In this document: piece after piece, positions 25,563-33,936 of the stretch
Numbering within the stretch: the stretch's first letter is position 1
How the letters are laid out: each line of letters begins with the position of its first letter
NCBI RefSeq assembly: GCF_036237275.1
Contig: NZ_CP108352.1
Coordinates: 3,844,001 to 3,908,000 of the forward strand
Length of the DNA: 64,000 nucleotides
Direction: 5' to 3'
From: Streptomyces sp. NBC_01353
Lineage (GTDB): Bacteria > Actinomycetota > Actinomycetes > Streptomycetales > Streptomycetaceae
Program-made: the position numbers and the translations under genes
Notes under the pieces: generated by a model
Told to the model about the DNA's origin: nothing
Databases searched by the model: none
What the model saw: the letters and a program-made list of their open reading frames with translations, nothing else

Positions 25563-25601
25563 AGCAGTTCCTCCGGGACGGTCACAGGAGCTCTTCCGGT
25601 A
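25554..25601. repeat. 24-bp tandem duplication at a gene junction
   Basis: Two adjacent 24-bp copies (25554-25577 and 25578-25601; 20 of 24 identical) each contain, on the minus strand, a PEELL-stop segment with an overlapping GTGA. The right copy ends the DUF1446 gene and the left copy supplies the GTG start of the carboxyltransferase gene, so the ancestral GTGA stop-start overlap appears to have been duplicated. Confidence 0.75.
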
Positions 25602-27270
25602 CGTCGAGTTCGCGGGCGCGGAGCCACTCGCCGAGGGCCTTGGCCTGGGGGTCGAAGCGGGCCTGGGAGGCGACGCCCTCGCCGAGGAGGCCGGTGACGA
25701 CATAGTTCACCGCGCGCAGGTTCGGCAGGACGTGCCGTACGACGTCCAGCTCGGCGGTCTCCGGCAGGAGCCGCTTGAGCCGCTCGACCGTGAGGGTGTG
25801 GACGAGCCAGCGCCACGCGTCGTCGGTGCGGACCCAGACGCCGATGTTCGCGTCGCCTCCCTTGTCGCCGCTGCGGGCCCCGGCGACGCGCCCGAGCGGT
25901 GCTCGTCGCACCGGGCCCTGAGGGGGCGGCCCGGGCAGCGGGGGTGTGTCGACCGGCGCCAGTTCCCGGGTGCGGTCGGGTACGGGAAGGTGGACGCGGC
26001 TCCCGTCGGGGAGGACGGCCGTGTGCGGGACGTCGCCGGCCGGGATGTGCCGGGCCTCGAAGACGCCGTAGGGCGCGCCCTTGCCGGGCGGGGCGGTGAC
26101 GTGAAAGCCGGGGTAGCTCGCGAGGGCCAGTTCGATCGCGGCGCCGCTGAGGGCGCGGCCGACGGGCTCGGGGGCGGGGTCGCGGACGACGAGACGGAGC
26201 AGCGCGCTCGCGGTCTCCTCGGTCGCGGCGTCCGCGTGATCGGTGCGGACCAGCTCCCAACGGACGTCGGCGGGACGAGACTTGGAGCGCTCGAAGGCGT
26301 CCTCGATCTGCTCCCTGACGAGCTGGGCCTTGGCCTCGATGTCGAGCCCGGTGAGGACGAGGACGACCTCGTTGCGGTAGCCGCCGATCCTGGTGAACCC
26401 CGCCTTGAGGGTGGGCGGCGGCGCCTCGCCCCGTACGCCGTCGATCCGCACCCGGTCCGGCCCGTCCTGGGTGAGCCGGACGGTGTCGAGCCGGGCGGTC
26501 ACGTCGGGCCCCGCGTAGCGCGCGCCCGACGTCTCGTACAGGAGCTGCGCGGTGACGGTGCCGAGGTCGACGACGCCGCCGGTGCCGGGGTGCTTGGTGA
26601 TGACGGACGTACCGTCGGGGTGGATCTCGGCGAGCGGGAATCCGGGGCGGCGCAGCGCGCGCAGGTCGTGGTCGGTGAAGAAGGCGTAGTTGCCGCCGGT
26701 GGCCTGCGCGCCGCACTCCAGGACGTGCCCTGCGACGACCGCGCCCGCCAGCTTGTCGTACTCCTCCGCGCCCCAGCCGAAGCGCCACTGCGCCGGCCCG
26801 GTGACCAGGGCGGCGTCGGTGACGCGGCCGGTGACGACGACGTCGGCGCCGGCGGCGAGACAGGCGGCGATGCCGGCGCCGCCGAGGTAGGCGTTGGCGG
26901 TGAGGGCTCCGTCATCGGCGGGGAGTCGGTCGCCCTCGACGTACGCGACACGGGTGGGGATGCCGAGCCTTCGGCTCAGCTCCCCGAGCGCCTCGGCGAG
27001 ACCGGCGGGGTTGAGGCCGCCGGCGTTGGTGACGATGCGGACGCCGCGCTCGTGCGCGAGGCCGAGGCCCTCCTCCATCTGGCGCAGGAAGGTCTTGGCG
27101 TATCCGGCGTTCGGGTCCTTGAGGAGGTCCCGGCCGAGGATGAGCATGGTCAGTTCGGCGAGGTAGTCGCCGGTGAGGACGTCGAGTTCGCCCCCGGTGA
27201 GCATCTCGCGGACGGCGTCGAAGCGATCGCCGTAGAAGCCGGAGGCGTTGCCGATACGGAGGAGGTCCAC
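25582..27270 (-). CDS. DUF1446 / acyclic terpene utilization AtuA-family protein
   Basis: A 562-residue cytoplasmic protein of the AtuA/DUF1446 family: the N-terminus LLRIGNASGFYGDRFDA, then LTGDYLAELTMLILGR, the glycine-rich IVTNAGGLNPAGLAEAL, DVVVTGRVTDAALV and the C-terminal small domain with RSGDKGGDANIGVWVRTDDAW. AtuA is required for growth on acyclic terpenes in Pseudomonas, in the pathway that uses geranyl-CoA carboxylase; its exact reaction is unknown. Its neighbours here, a carboxylase and an acyl-CoA dehydrogenase, fit an Atu/Liu-like pathway. GTG 27270 overlaps the TAG stop of the TIGR03084 gene by one base. Confidence 0.92.
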   Translation of the reverse strand: MDLLRIGNASGFYGDRFDAVREMLTGGELDVLTGDYLAELTMLILGRDLLKDPNAGYAKTFLRQMEEGLGLAHERGVRIVTNAGGLNPAGLAEALGELSRRLGIPTRVAYVEGDRLPADDGALTANAYLGGAGIAACLAAGADVVVTGRVTDAALVTGPAQWRFGWGAEEYDKLAGAVVAGHVLECGAQATGGNYAFFTDHDLRALRRPGFPLAEIHPDGTSVITKHPGTGGVVDLGTVTAQLLYETSGARYAGPDVTARLDTVRLTQDGPDRVRIDGVRGEAPPPTLKAGFTRIGGYRNEVVLVLTGLDIEAKAQLVREQIEDAFERSKSRPADVRWELVRTDHADAATEETASALLRLVVRDPAPEPVGRALSGAAIELALASYPGFHVTAPPGKGAPYGVFEARHIPAGDVPHTAVLPDGSRVHLPVPDRTRELAPVDTPPLPGPPPQGPVRRAPLGRVAGARSGDKGGDANIGVWVRTDDAWRWLVHTLTVERLKRLLPETAELDVVRHVLPNLRAVNYVVTGLLGEGVASQARFDPQAKALGEWLRARELDVPEELL

Positions 27271-28058
27271 TAGGCCCCCTGCGGCGTACGGCCGGTGCCG
27301 GCCGGACCCGCGAAGGCCTGGGCGATGGTGAGCCAGTGCGCGGCGTCGGGGCCTTCGGCGTGGAGCGCGGTGTCGTCGGGGTGGACGCGCTGGGTGACGA
27401 GGAGGCAGAAGTCGAGCGCGGGCCCGGTGATCCTCTGGGCCGCGTCCTGGGGTCCGTACACCCACTCCTCGCCGTCGGGGGCGGTCAGTTCGACGCGGAA
27501 GGGCTCCGGGGGCGCGGTGATCCCCCGTACGAGATAGGCGTAGTCGCGGGCGCGGATGCCGATCCAGGCGACGTGGCGCAGCCGGGCGGTCGGCTCGCGT
27601 ACGACACCGAGGGCGTCGGCGATGTCCTGGCCGTGCGCCCAGGTCTCCATGAGCCGGGCGGTGCCCATGGAGATGGCGCTCATGGGCGGCCCGTACCAGG
27701 GGAAACGGGCGCCGGGCGGGGCCGCGCGCAGGGCGCTCTGCAGCCGCTCACGGCCGACGCGCCACCGTCCGAGCAGCTCGGCGGGCGGGAGCGCGGCGCC
27801 CTCTGCCGCCCCGTCGTCGACGAACGTGTCGGGCGCGGCGAGCGCCTTCTCCGCCTCGGCGGCGAAGGCCTCGGGGTCGGTGGCGGCGAGCAGGGCCGCC
27901 CGGTCGGTCCAGGCGAGATGGGCGATCTGGTGGGCGATCGTCCAGCCGGGGGCGGGCGTGGGCGCGGCCCACCCCTCGTCGATCAACTTCCGTACGAGAA
28001 GGTCGGCTTCCTCGCTCTCACTGCGCAGATCGTCGAGGACGACGGCAGGGTCGGACAC
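27270..28058 (-). CDS. TIGR03084-family protein (DinB/maleylpyruvate-isomerase-like)
   Basis: A 262-residue protein. The N-terminal half is a four-helix metal-binding DinB-like fold with the His pattern PAPGWTIAHQIAHLAWTD and METWAHGQDIADALG, which supply the metal-site His residues. The C-terminal 100 residues form a small alpha/beta domain (FRVELTAPDGEEWVYGP). This family accompanies acyl-CoA and DUF1446 genes in actinobacteria, but its reaction is not known. It is the first gene of the operon; GTG 28058 is preceded by GGGGAG. The operator-like site at 28118 lies 60 bases upstream. Confidence 0.88.
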   Translation of the reverse strand: MSDPAVVLDDLRSESEEADLLVRKLIDEGWAAPTPAPGWTIAHQIAHLAWTDRAALLAATDPEAFAAEAEKALAAPDTFVDDGAAEGAALPPAELLGRWRVGRERLQSALRAAPPGARFPWYGPPMSAISMGTARLMETWAHGQDIADALGVVREPTARLRHVAWIGIRARDYAYLVRGITAPPEPFRVELTAPDGEEWVYGPQDAAQRITGPALDFCLLVTQRVHPDDTALHAEGPDAAHWLTIAQAFAGPAGTGRTPQGA

Positions 28059-28117
28059 GGTGCGCTCCCCTCGGGACACGGGCGTGTGCCGAGGAGCATG
28101 GCAGCGGACGGAGAAAC

Positions 28118-28135
28118 AATCAAGCGTGCTTGCTT
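28118..28135. promoter_or_regulatory. Operator-like palindrome before the DUF1446 operon
   Basis: AATCAAGC GT GCTTGCTT, preceded by GAGAAAC, is a near-palindrome and nearly the same as the site at 20764-20781. It lies 60 bases upstream of the first gene of the operon running 28058 to 20936, where a TetR repressor would block transcription. Confidence 0.65.
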
Positions 28136-28143
28136 TAGATTCT

Positions 28144-28223
28144 CGGCCGACAGCTCGGGGCGTGGCGTGACCGGACGGAGCCCCGGCCGACAGCTCGGGG
28201 CGTGGCGTGACCGGACGGAGCCC
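28144..28223. repeat. Perfect 40-bp tandem duplication
   Basis: Two identical 40-bp copies (28144-28183 and 28184-28223) starting CGGCCGACAGCTCGG. The copies lie in the 385-base gene-free stretch 28059-28443, which otherwise holds the operator at 28118 and the hairpin at 28378. Perfect identity points to a recent duplication. Confidence 0.9.
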
Positions 28224-28377
28224 CGGCCGCCCGGCCGGCGGGCAGCCGGCGCGACAGCGGCGGGCTCCGGGGGCGCCCCGGTCAGTGGCGACGCGGACAG
28301 CTCGGTTCGGGCGGTGCGGGCCGGTCAGCGGCCACGCGGTCGCGGGCGACGCGACCCAGGGCACCGGACATCGCCGA

Positions 28378-28423
28378 CGTCGACGGTCCCCCTCCCCCGT
28401 GCGGGGGAGGGGGACCGTCGACG
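28378..28423 (-). terminator. Strong 21-bp stem terminator
   Basis: A perfect 21-bp stem with a 4-base loop (GTGC), starting CGTCGACGG. It lies 20 bases beyond the stop codon of the EamA transporter gene on the minus strand and should terminate it. The same stem could also stop stray plus-strand transcripts. Confidence 0.85.
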
Positions 28424-28443
28424 ATCCGCGTTCAGGAGGCCGC

Positions 28444-29454
28444 TCAGGCCTGCGGCGGCAGCGCGGACACCCGCTTCATCTGGGTGCGGACCGCGCCCAT
28501 GCTCGCCGCGATGACCAGGGCGATCGCCAGCGCGTCCGTCAAGGACAGGGCCTGGCTCAGGACGAGGAAGCCGGCGGTCGCGGCGATGGCCGGTTCCAGG
28601 CTCATCAGGATCGCGAAGGTGGGGGCGGGCAGGCGGCGCAGGGCGAGGAGTTCGAGGGTGTACGGGAGGACGGAGGACATCAGCGCAACGCAGAGGCCGA
28701 GGCCGATCGTGGAGGGCACGAGCAGCTTGTCGCCCGCCTCGACGATGCCGAACGGCAGGCTGAGCACCGCGCCGAACGCCATCGCCAGCGCCAGCCCGTC
28801 CGCCTGCGGGAAGCGCCGGCCGGTACGGGCGCTGAAGACGATGTACGTCGCCCACATCGCCCCCGCGCCGAGCGCGAACGCGGCGCCCACCGGGTCGAGC
28901 CGGTCGAAGCCGCCGCCGCCGAGCAGGAGGACACCGCCGAGGGCGAGCCCCGCCCACAGCAGGTTCATCAGCCGGCGCGAGGCGATCACCGAGAGGACCA
29001 GCGGACCGAGGACCTCCAGGGTCACGGCGGCGCCGAGCGGGATCCGGTCCGCCGCTTGGTAGAAGAGGATGTTCATGCCCGCCATGGCGGTGCCGAAGGC
29101 GACGACGGTGCCCCAGTCGGCGCGACCGTAACCTCGCACCTTGGGGCGGCAGACGATCAGCAGGACGGCGGCGGCGAGGACCAGGCGCAGGGTGACGACG
29201 CCGAGGGCGCCGGCGCGGGGCATGAGCAGCACGGCGACCGCCGACCCGAACTGCACGGACAGACCGCCCGCCACGACGAGCGCGACAGGGCCGAGGCGGG
29301 TGGCGCGAGCCGAGGCGGTCGACGAGGCGGTCGACGCCCCCGCGCCCGTCGCCGTCCCGCCCGTCGCCGTCCCGCCCGTGACCGTCCCGCCCGCGGCCGT
29401 CGTCCCGGCGCTCGTCGGCGCCCCGGCGGCGATGTCCTTGACCGGGCTGTCCAC
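28444..29454 (-). CDS. EamA/RhtA-family exporter
   Basis: A 336-residue inner-membrane protein with ten predicted helices in two EamA repeats; the second starts near VGAAFALGAGAMWATYIVFSARTGRRF. RhtA-type members export threonine, homoserine or other small metabolites. The first 50 residues are an unusual cytoplasmic tail made of short Gly-Thr-Ala repeats (GGTVTGGTATGGTATG), encoded by tandem 15-bp units, and probably unstructured. GTG 29454 is the first plausible start. The gene is divergent from a LysR regulator that probably controls it. Confidence 0.9.
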   Translation of the reverse strand: MDSPVKDIAAGAPTSAGTTAAGGTVTGGTATGGTATGAGASTASSTASARATRLGPVALVVAGGLSVQFGSAVAVLLMPRAGALGVVTLRLVLAAAVLLIVCRPKVRGYGRADWGTVVAFGTAMAGMNILFYQAADRIPLGAAVTLEVLGPLVLSVIASRRLMNLLWAGLALGGVLLLGGGGFDRLDPVGAAFALGAGAMWATYIVFSARTGRRFPQADGLALAMAFGAVLSLPFGIVEAGDKLLVPSTIGLGLCVALMSSVLPYTLELLALRRLPAPTFAILMSLEPAIAATAGFLVLSQALSLTDALAIALVIAASMGAVRTQMKRVSALPPQA

Positions 29455-29483
29455 CGGCTCACTCCCTTGCGCAGTTCATCAGA

Positions 29484-29500
29484 CTGGACTCGTAGTCCAG
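29484..29500. promoter_or_regulatory. Dyad between EamA and LysR genes
   Basis: CTGGACT CGT AGTCCAG, perfect 7-bp arms around three bases, in the 141-base space between divergent transporter and LysR genes. It is a candidate LysR-binding site; it also overlaps the region where the transporter promoter should lie. Confidence 0.5.
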
Positions 29501-29595
29501 AATACTGCACCCGTCAATCGGGTTCCGCCTCTCACGTTACGAGCCCCCGCGCGGCGCGTGAAATGCCGATTGGGCTGCGGTTATGCTCCGAACGC

Positions 29596-30462
29596 ATGAG
29601 CCGTACGAGCATCGAGCTGCGCCATCTCCGCTGCTTCCTCGCCATCGCCGAGGAGGGCAATGTGACGCGGGCAGCGGCCCGGCTCCACCTCACCCAGCCG
29701 GCCCTCTCCCGCACGCTCGCCGCCCTGGAGAAGCACCTCGGCACCCGGCTCGTCGACCGCTCCACCCACCATCTGGCGCTGACCGCCGAGGGCCGCGCCT
29801 TCCACGACCGGGCCGCCGCGGCCGTCGCCGCCTTCGACGCGGCCCTGGACCCGGAGCGACTGCGCCGGCGGCCCCTGCGGCTCGGGCACGCCTGGTCCGC
29901 CTTCGGCCCGTACACCACTCCCCTGCTCCGGCGCTGGCAGAGCGAGCACCCCGAGACCTCGCTGGAGCTCCTGCGCATCGACGACCGCACCGCCGGTCTC
30001 GTGCGGGGCGAGGTGGACGCGGCGCTGTTGCGGGGGCCGGTGGAGGCGCCGGGCCTGGCGACGGAGGAACTGGCGACGGAGGGCCGGGTCGCGGCGGTCC
30101 CGACGGACAGCGACCTGGCGTCCCGTACGTCGCTGACCCTGGCGGACCTCGCGGACGGGACGGTCGTCCTCAACACCGTCTCCGGCACGACGACCCTCGA
30201 CCTCTGGCCCACGTCGCGCCGCCCGGCGACGACGCTCACGGTCGCCAACACCGACGACTGGCTGACGGCGATCGCGGCGGGCCGGGGCGTCGGCGTCTCC
30301 TCGGCCTCGACGGCCGCCATGCACCCCCACCCGGGCGTCGCCTACCGCCCGCTCCCGGACGCCCCACCGGTCCACGTCCTGCTGGCCTGGCGCGACGCAT
30401 CCCCCCACCCGGCGACGGAGCTGCTGGTGGCCTTGGCCCGGGAGATCGCCCGGGAGTCGTGA
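29596..30462 (+). CDS. LysR-family regulator
   Basis: A 288-residue regulator. Residues 5-65 form the winged helix (LRHLRCFLAIAEEGNVTRAAARLHLTQPALSRTLAALE in family position, followed by LGTRLVDRS). Residues about 90-285 form the periplasmic-binding-protein-like effector domain. TATGCT at 29582-29587 is a good -10 element about nine bases before ATG 29596 and no ribosome-binding site is seen, so the transcript may be leaderless. It is divergent from the EamA exporter, the usual arrangement of LysR regulators and their targets. Confidence 0.92.
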   Translation: MSRTSIELRHLRCFLAIAEEGNVTRAAARLHLTQPALSRTLAALEKHLGTRLVDRSTHHLALTAEGRAFHDRAAAAVAAFDAALDPERLRRRPLRLGHAWSAFGPYTTPLLRRWQSEHPETSLELLRIDDRTAGLVRGEVDAALLRGPVEAPGLATEELATEGRVAAVPTDSDLASRTSLTLADLADGTVVLNTVSGTTTLDLWPTSRRPATTLTVANTDDWLTAIAAGRGVGVSSASTAAMHPHPGVAYRPLPDAPPVHVLLAWRDASPHPATELLVALAREIARES

Positions 30463-30520
30463 GGCCGTCGCGTCACCCCGACACGTGGTCGTGAGGCCGT
30501 CGCGTCACCATGACACGTGG
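30457..30520. repeat. 32-bp tandem duplication spanning two convergent gene ends
   Basis: Copies at 30457-30488 and 30489-30520 differ at two positions. The left copy begins in the LysR stop codon; the right copy holds the last codons and stop of the convergent membrane-protein gene. One gene end appears to have been copied next to the other. Confidence 0.8.
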
Positions 30521-31503
30521 TCGTACGCCCTGGGCTCCCTCGAGGCGGCGACGCGTCGGGCCGTGACGACGATGCGTACGGTCACCACCGCGGTGAGCAG
30601 AAGGACCGCGGCGAAGGCCCCGAGGGTCGCGCCGTCCGGATGGATCAGGGACTGGCCGCGCGCCGCCTGCCAGGTCACGACCGCGACCAGGCCCCAGTAG
30701 CCGAGCGCGGCGCTGCCCACCAGAAGGGAGCGGACCCGCTCGTCCCGCAGCCACGCGTGCCGGACCGACAGGGCGATCAGGACCACGGTGAGCACGAGAA
30801 GGACCTGGATGCCGTGCAGGGCGAAGAAGTGCGGGACGCGGAAGTCGCCGCCGGTCACGCTCCAGTTGGTGAGGGGCATTCCGTGGCCGTCGGGGTCGCC
30901 GATGCCGTGCCCCTGGTACATCTTGATGTCGTCGCCGTTGGCGTCGGTGACGGTACGGGGGTGTACGCCGGTCACCATCCAGTAGATCGGGATGATCATG
31001 CCGGCGGTGGCGAGGCCGAGTCCGGCGCGGATCGCCCGGTTCAGGTCCCGCCCGCCCGTGCGCTGCCTCAGCACGACGACGGCGATGATCAGTTGTGCGA
31101 TGACGATGACCATCACGCCGGAGGTGAGGATCGGCACCAGGGCGAGGGTGATCGGGTCGGCCCGATCGGCGTTGAAGTGGCTGAACGTTCCGCGCGCCGC
31201 CTGGACGGTGATGGCGCCCACCTCGGCGACCGTGGCCACCGCGAAGACGGTGCCCACCCACCAGGCCAGACGTCTGCCGCGGTCCAGCTTGGTCAGCAGC
31301 CACGCCAGCGTGCCGGAGTAGAGGGCGAAGGCGAAGCCGAACTTCAGCGGCTTGACCCAGACCGACTCACCCAGCAGGGTCCGGTCGTCCAGCGCCACTC
31401 CGACCCCGCAGAGGACCGTGAGGGCTGCCAACAGGGCGGCACACACCGCCAGCGGGCGGTGCCACGCGCGCCAGCCGGAGGGCGCGGGTTCGAGCAACGA
31501 CAT
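30505..31503 (-). CDS. Seven-helix membrane protein of unknown function
   Basis: A 332-residue integral membrane protein with about seven to eight hydrophobic helices. A polar segment near residues 165-200 (DANGDDIKMYQGHGIGDPDGHG) and a His-containing FRVPHFFALHGIQVLL helix stand out. The His residues on helices could bind a metal or heme, but I cannot assign a family. ATG 31503 is preceded by an AAGGGAA ribosome-binding site. Confidence 0.85.
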   Translation of the reverse strand: MSLLEPAPSGWRAWHRPLAVCAALLAALTVLCGVGVALDDRTLLGESVWVKPLKFGFAFALYSGTLAWLLTKLDRGRRLAWWVGTVFAVATVAEVGAITVQAARGTFSHFNADRADPITLALVPILTSGVMVIVIAQLIIAVVVLRQRTGGRDLNRAIRAGLGLATAGMIIPIYWMVTGVHPRTVTDANGDDIKMYQGHGIGDPDGHGMPLTNWSVTGGDFRVPHFFALHGIQVLLVLTVVLIALSVRHAWLRDERVRSLLVGSAALGYWGLVAVVTWQAARGQSLIHPDGATLGAFAAVLLLTAVVTVRIVVTARRVAASREPRAYDHVSW

Positions 31504-31557
31504 CTCGGGGGTTCCCTTGCGACGGTCGACAGGTGCGGTGAGCAGGAACGCGCCGTC

Positions 31558-32151
31558 CTAGAGCACCGCCTCGTCGCCGGCGGGGAACGGTGCGCCGTGC
31601 CCGGGAACGATCACGTCGGACGCCTTAAGCACTCGGAGGCGGTTGTCACGGAGGAGGTCGCGGTCGGGGGCGACCGGGTCCTCGGCCGGACCGTCCGGGC
31701 GCCACCAGAGATCGCCGACGAAGGCGACGACACCCTCGGCCGTGCCGGCGAGGAGCGTGATGTCCTCGGGGCTGTGGCCCGGGGTGCGGATCAGGCGCAG
31801 GGACGGGGTCAGTTCGTAGCCCTCGGCGTCCCGGTCGAACCACTGGTCGTCGAGGTACTCCGCCTTGTGGTCGTGGACGCGCGCCGAGCCGAACAGGCCC
31901 ACGTTCATGGTGTTGTCGGGGTGGTGGTGGCTGAGCACGACATCGGTGATGTCCTCCGGGCCCAGGCCCAGTTCGGCCAGCGGGCCGAGGATGCGGTCGC
32001 GGCTCGCCACCATGCCGGGGTCGACGATCACATGACGGTCGCCGTCGGAGACGTACGAGACGGTGGCGGCGACGCCCGGGCCCGTGGAGGTGGTGTAACC
32101 GGTGGTCAGGACGGTGTAGGTGGCGGTGTTGCCGCGCGGCTGGTCTGTCAT
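31558..32151 (-). CDS. MBL-fold metallo-hydrolase
   Basis: A 197-residue metallo-beta-lactamase-fold protein, shorter than most. The metal-binding motif reads SHHHPDNTMN, i.e. HxHxDN rather than HxHxDH. A downstream His is present in RTPGHSPEDI, the bridging Asp in FVGDLWW and the last His in VPGHGAPFP. It resembles the small MBLAC1-like group that is mostly restricted to binding or thioester/RNA-type hydrolysis; the substrate is unknown. ATG 32151 follows a weak GGGGA. It is divergent from the GlxA regulator, with 114 bases between them. Confidence 0.88.
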   Translation of the reverse strand: MTDQPRGNTATYTVLTTGYTTSTGPGVAATVSYVSDGDRHVIVDPGMVASRDRILGPLAELGLGPEDITDVVLSHHHPDNTMNVGLFGSARVHDHKAEYLDDQWFDRDAEGYELTPSLRLIRTPGHSPEDITLLAGTAEGVVAFVGDLWWRPDGPAEDPVAPDRDLLRDNRLRVLKASDVIVPGHGAPFPAGDEAVL

Positions 32152-32265
32152 GTCCCCAAGCTTCGCCGGGCGGAAGACCATCGACGAGTGGCCGCACTGC
32201 CACCCATCGCGGGTTTTGTGCCACAGTCCCCGCGCGCCCGCTCGCGGCGTGCCACACTCCGCCCC

Positions 32266-33252
32266 ATGCCGCCGTTCCTGAACGTCGCCGCCTACACCCC
32301 GCCCCGTGTCGGGATGCTCGCCGTCGGCCTCGTCTCCGAAGTCTTCAGCGCTCCCCCCGCGGGCCTCCCGCGCTTCGACTTCGCGCTCTGCGCCGACCGG
32401 CCGGGGAAGGTCCCGACCGACCTCGGCGTCCCGCTCACCGTCGAGCACGGGCTCGACCGGCTCGCCGCCGCCGATCTCGTACTCGCCCTGCCCTGGGCCG
32501 ACTTCCGCACCCCGCCGCCCGCCCCCGTGCTCGAAGCGCTCCGCACCGCCCACGCGCGCGGCGCGCTGGTCGGCTCGCACTGCGTCGGTGCGTTCGCGCT
32601 CGCCGCGGCCGGGCTCCTCGACGGGCTGCGGGCCACCACACACTGGCGGTTCGCCGATCTGCTCGCGAGCCGCCACCCGTCCGTGACCGTCGAGCGGGAC
32701 GCGCTGTACGTCGACGAGGGCCGGATCATCACGGGCGCCGGCGCGGCGGCCGGATTCGACCTCTGTCTGCATCTGCTGCGCCGGGAGTACGGAGCGGCCG
32801 CCGCGAACGCGGTCGCCCGCGACCTCGTCCTGCCGCCGCACCGCGACGGCGGACAGGCGCAGTACGTGACCGCCCCCGTCCCCGAGGACTGCGAGGACGA
32901 ACGGCTCTCCGGTGTCCTCGCCTGGGCCCGCGCCCACCTCCACGAGCCGCTGCCCGTGGCCGAACTGGCCCGCCGCGCCCTGATGAGCCGCCGCTCCTTC
33001 GCCCGCCGCTTCGCCGCCGCGACCGGGACCACCCCGCATGCCTGGGTCCTCGGCCTGCGGCTCGGCCGGGCGGAGGAGCTCCTGGAGACGACCGACCTCC
33101 CGGTCGAGGAGATCGCCCGTCAGGTCGGCTACGGCAGCGCGGCGGTCCTGCGCGAACAGTTCGTCCGCCGCCGCGGCGTACCGCCCCGCACCTACCGCCG
33201 TACGTTCGCGAGGACGGGCGCGGCGGGCGCGGCGGGCGCGGACACCCTCTAG
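32266..33252 (+). CDS. GlxA-family AraC regulator with DJ-1/PfpI domain
   Basis: A 328-residue regulator. Residues 10-175 form a DJ-1/PfpI amidase-like domain with the nucleophile-elbow Cys in GSHCVGAFALAAAGLL. The C-terminal 90 residues contain two AraC helix-turn-helix units (LARRALMSRRSFARRFAAAT and VEEIARQVGYGSAAVLREQF). Such regulators sense small metabolites through the DJ-1 domain. The gene stop lies one base before the convergent DUF5701 gene stop. Confidence 0.92.
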   Translation: MPPFLNVAAYTPPRVGMLAVGLVSEVFSAPPAGLPRFDFALCADRPGKVPTDLGVPLTVEHGLDRLAAADLVLALPWADFRTPPPAPVLEALRTAHARGALVGSHCVGAFALAAAGLLDGLRATTHWRFADLLASRHPSVTVERDALYVDEGRIITGAGAAAGFDLCLHLLRREYGAAAANAVARDLVLPPHRDGGQAQYVTAPVPEDCEDERLSGVLAWARAHLHEPLPVAELARRALMSRRSFARRFAAATGTTPHAWVLGLRLGRAEELLETTDLPVEEIARQVGYGSAAVLREQFVRRRGVPPRTYRRTFARTGAAGAAGADTL

Positions 33253-33936
33253 CTAGCTCTCGCGGCCCGTGGTGGAGCCGAAGCCCAGCCACGTGTGGCG
33301 GTTGCCCCACCAGCACCAGCCGACCTTCGGGGCGCCGCGCCGCTCGCGGCCGTCCCGGCCGGTGCCGTTGCTGATCCAGATCGCGGGGGTACGGGCGTCC
33401 AGGGTGCCGTTCGCCTTGCGCAGCCGGGAGCCGATGGTCATGAAGCAGCGGTTGCGCTCCAGGACCTCCGGCTGCTGGAGCACCCAGTGGATGCCCTCGG
33501 TGAGCAGCAGAGGGGTGCGGTCCTGCTCGGTGAGGGCGGGCAGGGCCTCCTCCGGGCTCCAGTTGGCCATGTCGTCACCGCGGTCGAGGCCGGTGACGAG
33601 GTAGAGGGGGCCGTCGGGCAGCTCGACGGCGCCGGACGGGGCGAAGTCGTCGACGTCGGGCATGTCGACGACGACGAAACCGGGCTTGCCCTCGCGCCGC
33701 AGCAGCGGTGCGAGGGCGGAGGCGGGAGCCCGGTCCGGGTGGACGGCGAGCAGGGCGACGCCGTTTCCGTTGCGGTCTGCCCCGTCGTTCGCGCCGCCGG
33801 CGCCCGCGGCGAAGGCGCGCAGCTCGTCGGCGGGGATCCCCGCGAGCTCGTGCACCCCGAGCTCGATCAGGCGCTCGGCCTGGGCGGCGAGCGGCGGGAG
33901 CGGGGTCACGGTGGGGGGCGACGCGGGTGTGGGCAC
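33253..33936 (-). CDS. DUF5701-family protein
   Basis: A 227-residue cytoplasmic protein without membrane segments. The C-terminal half carries the conserved-looking DRTPLLLTEGIHWVLQQPEVLERNRCFMTIGSR arrangement and a Trp-rich end GWCWWGNRHTWLGFGS. I assign it to the DUF5701 group from memory. No catalytic function is known. GTG 33936 is preferred over longer starts because GAGGAG lies six bases upstream. Confidence 0.8.
   Translation of the reverse strand: MPTPASPPTVTPLPPLAAQAERLIELGVHELAGIPADELRAFAAGAGGANDGADRNGNGVALLAVHPDRAPASALAPLLRREGKPGFVVVDMPDVDDFAPSGAVELPDGPLYLVTGLDRGDDMANWSPEEALPALTEQDRTPLLLTEGIHWVLQQPEVLERNRCFMTIGSRLRKANGTLDARTPAIWISNGTGRDGRERRGAPKVGWCWWGNRHTWLGFGSTTGRES

Noticed and set aside
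28144-28223. Possible attachment site or transposon end
   Set aside because: No integrase, transposase or tRNA gene nearby; a direct 40-bp tandem copy is better explained by slippage or unequal crossing over.
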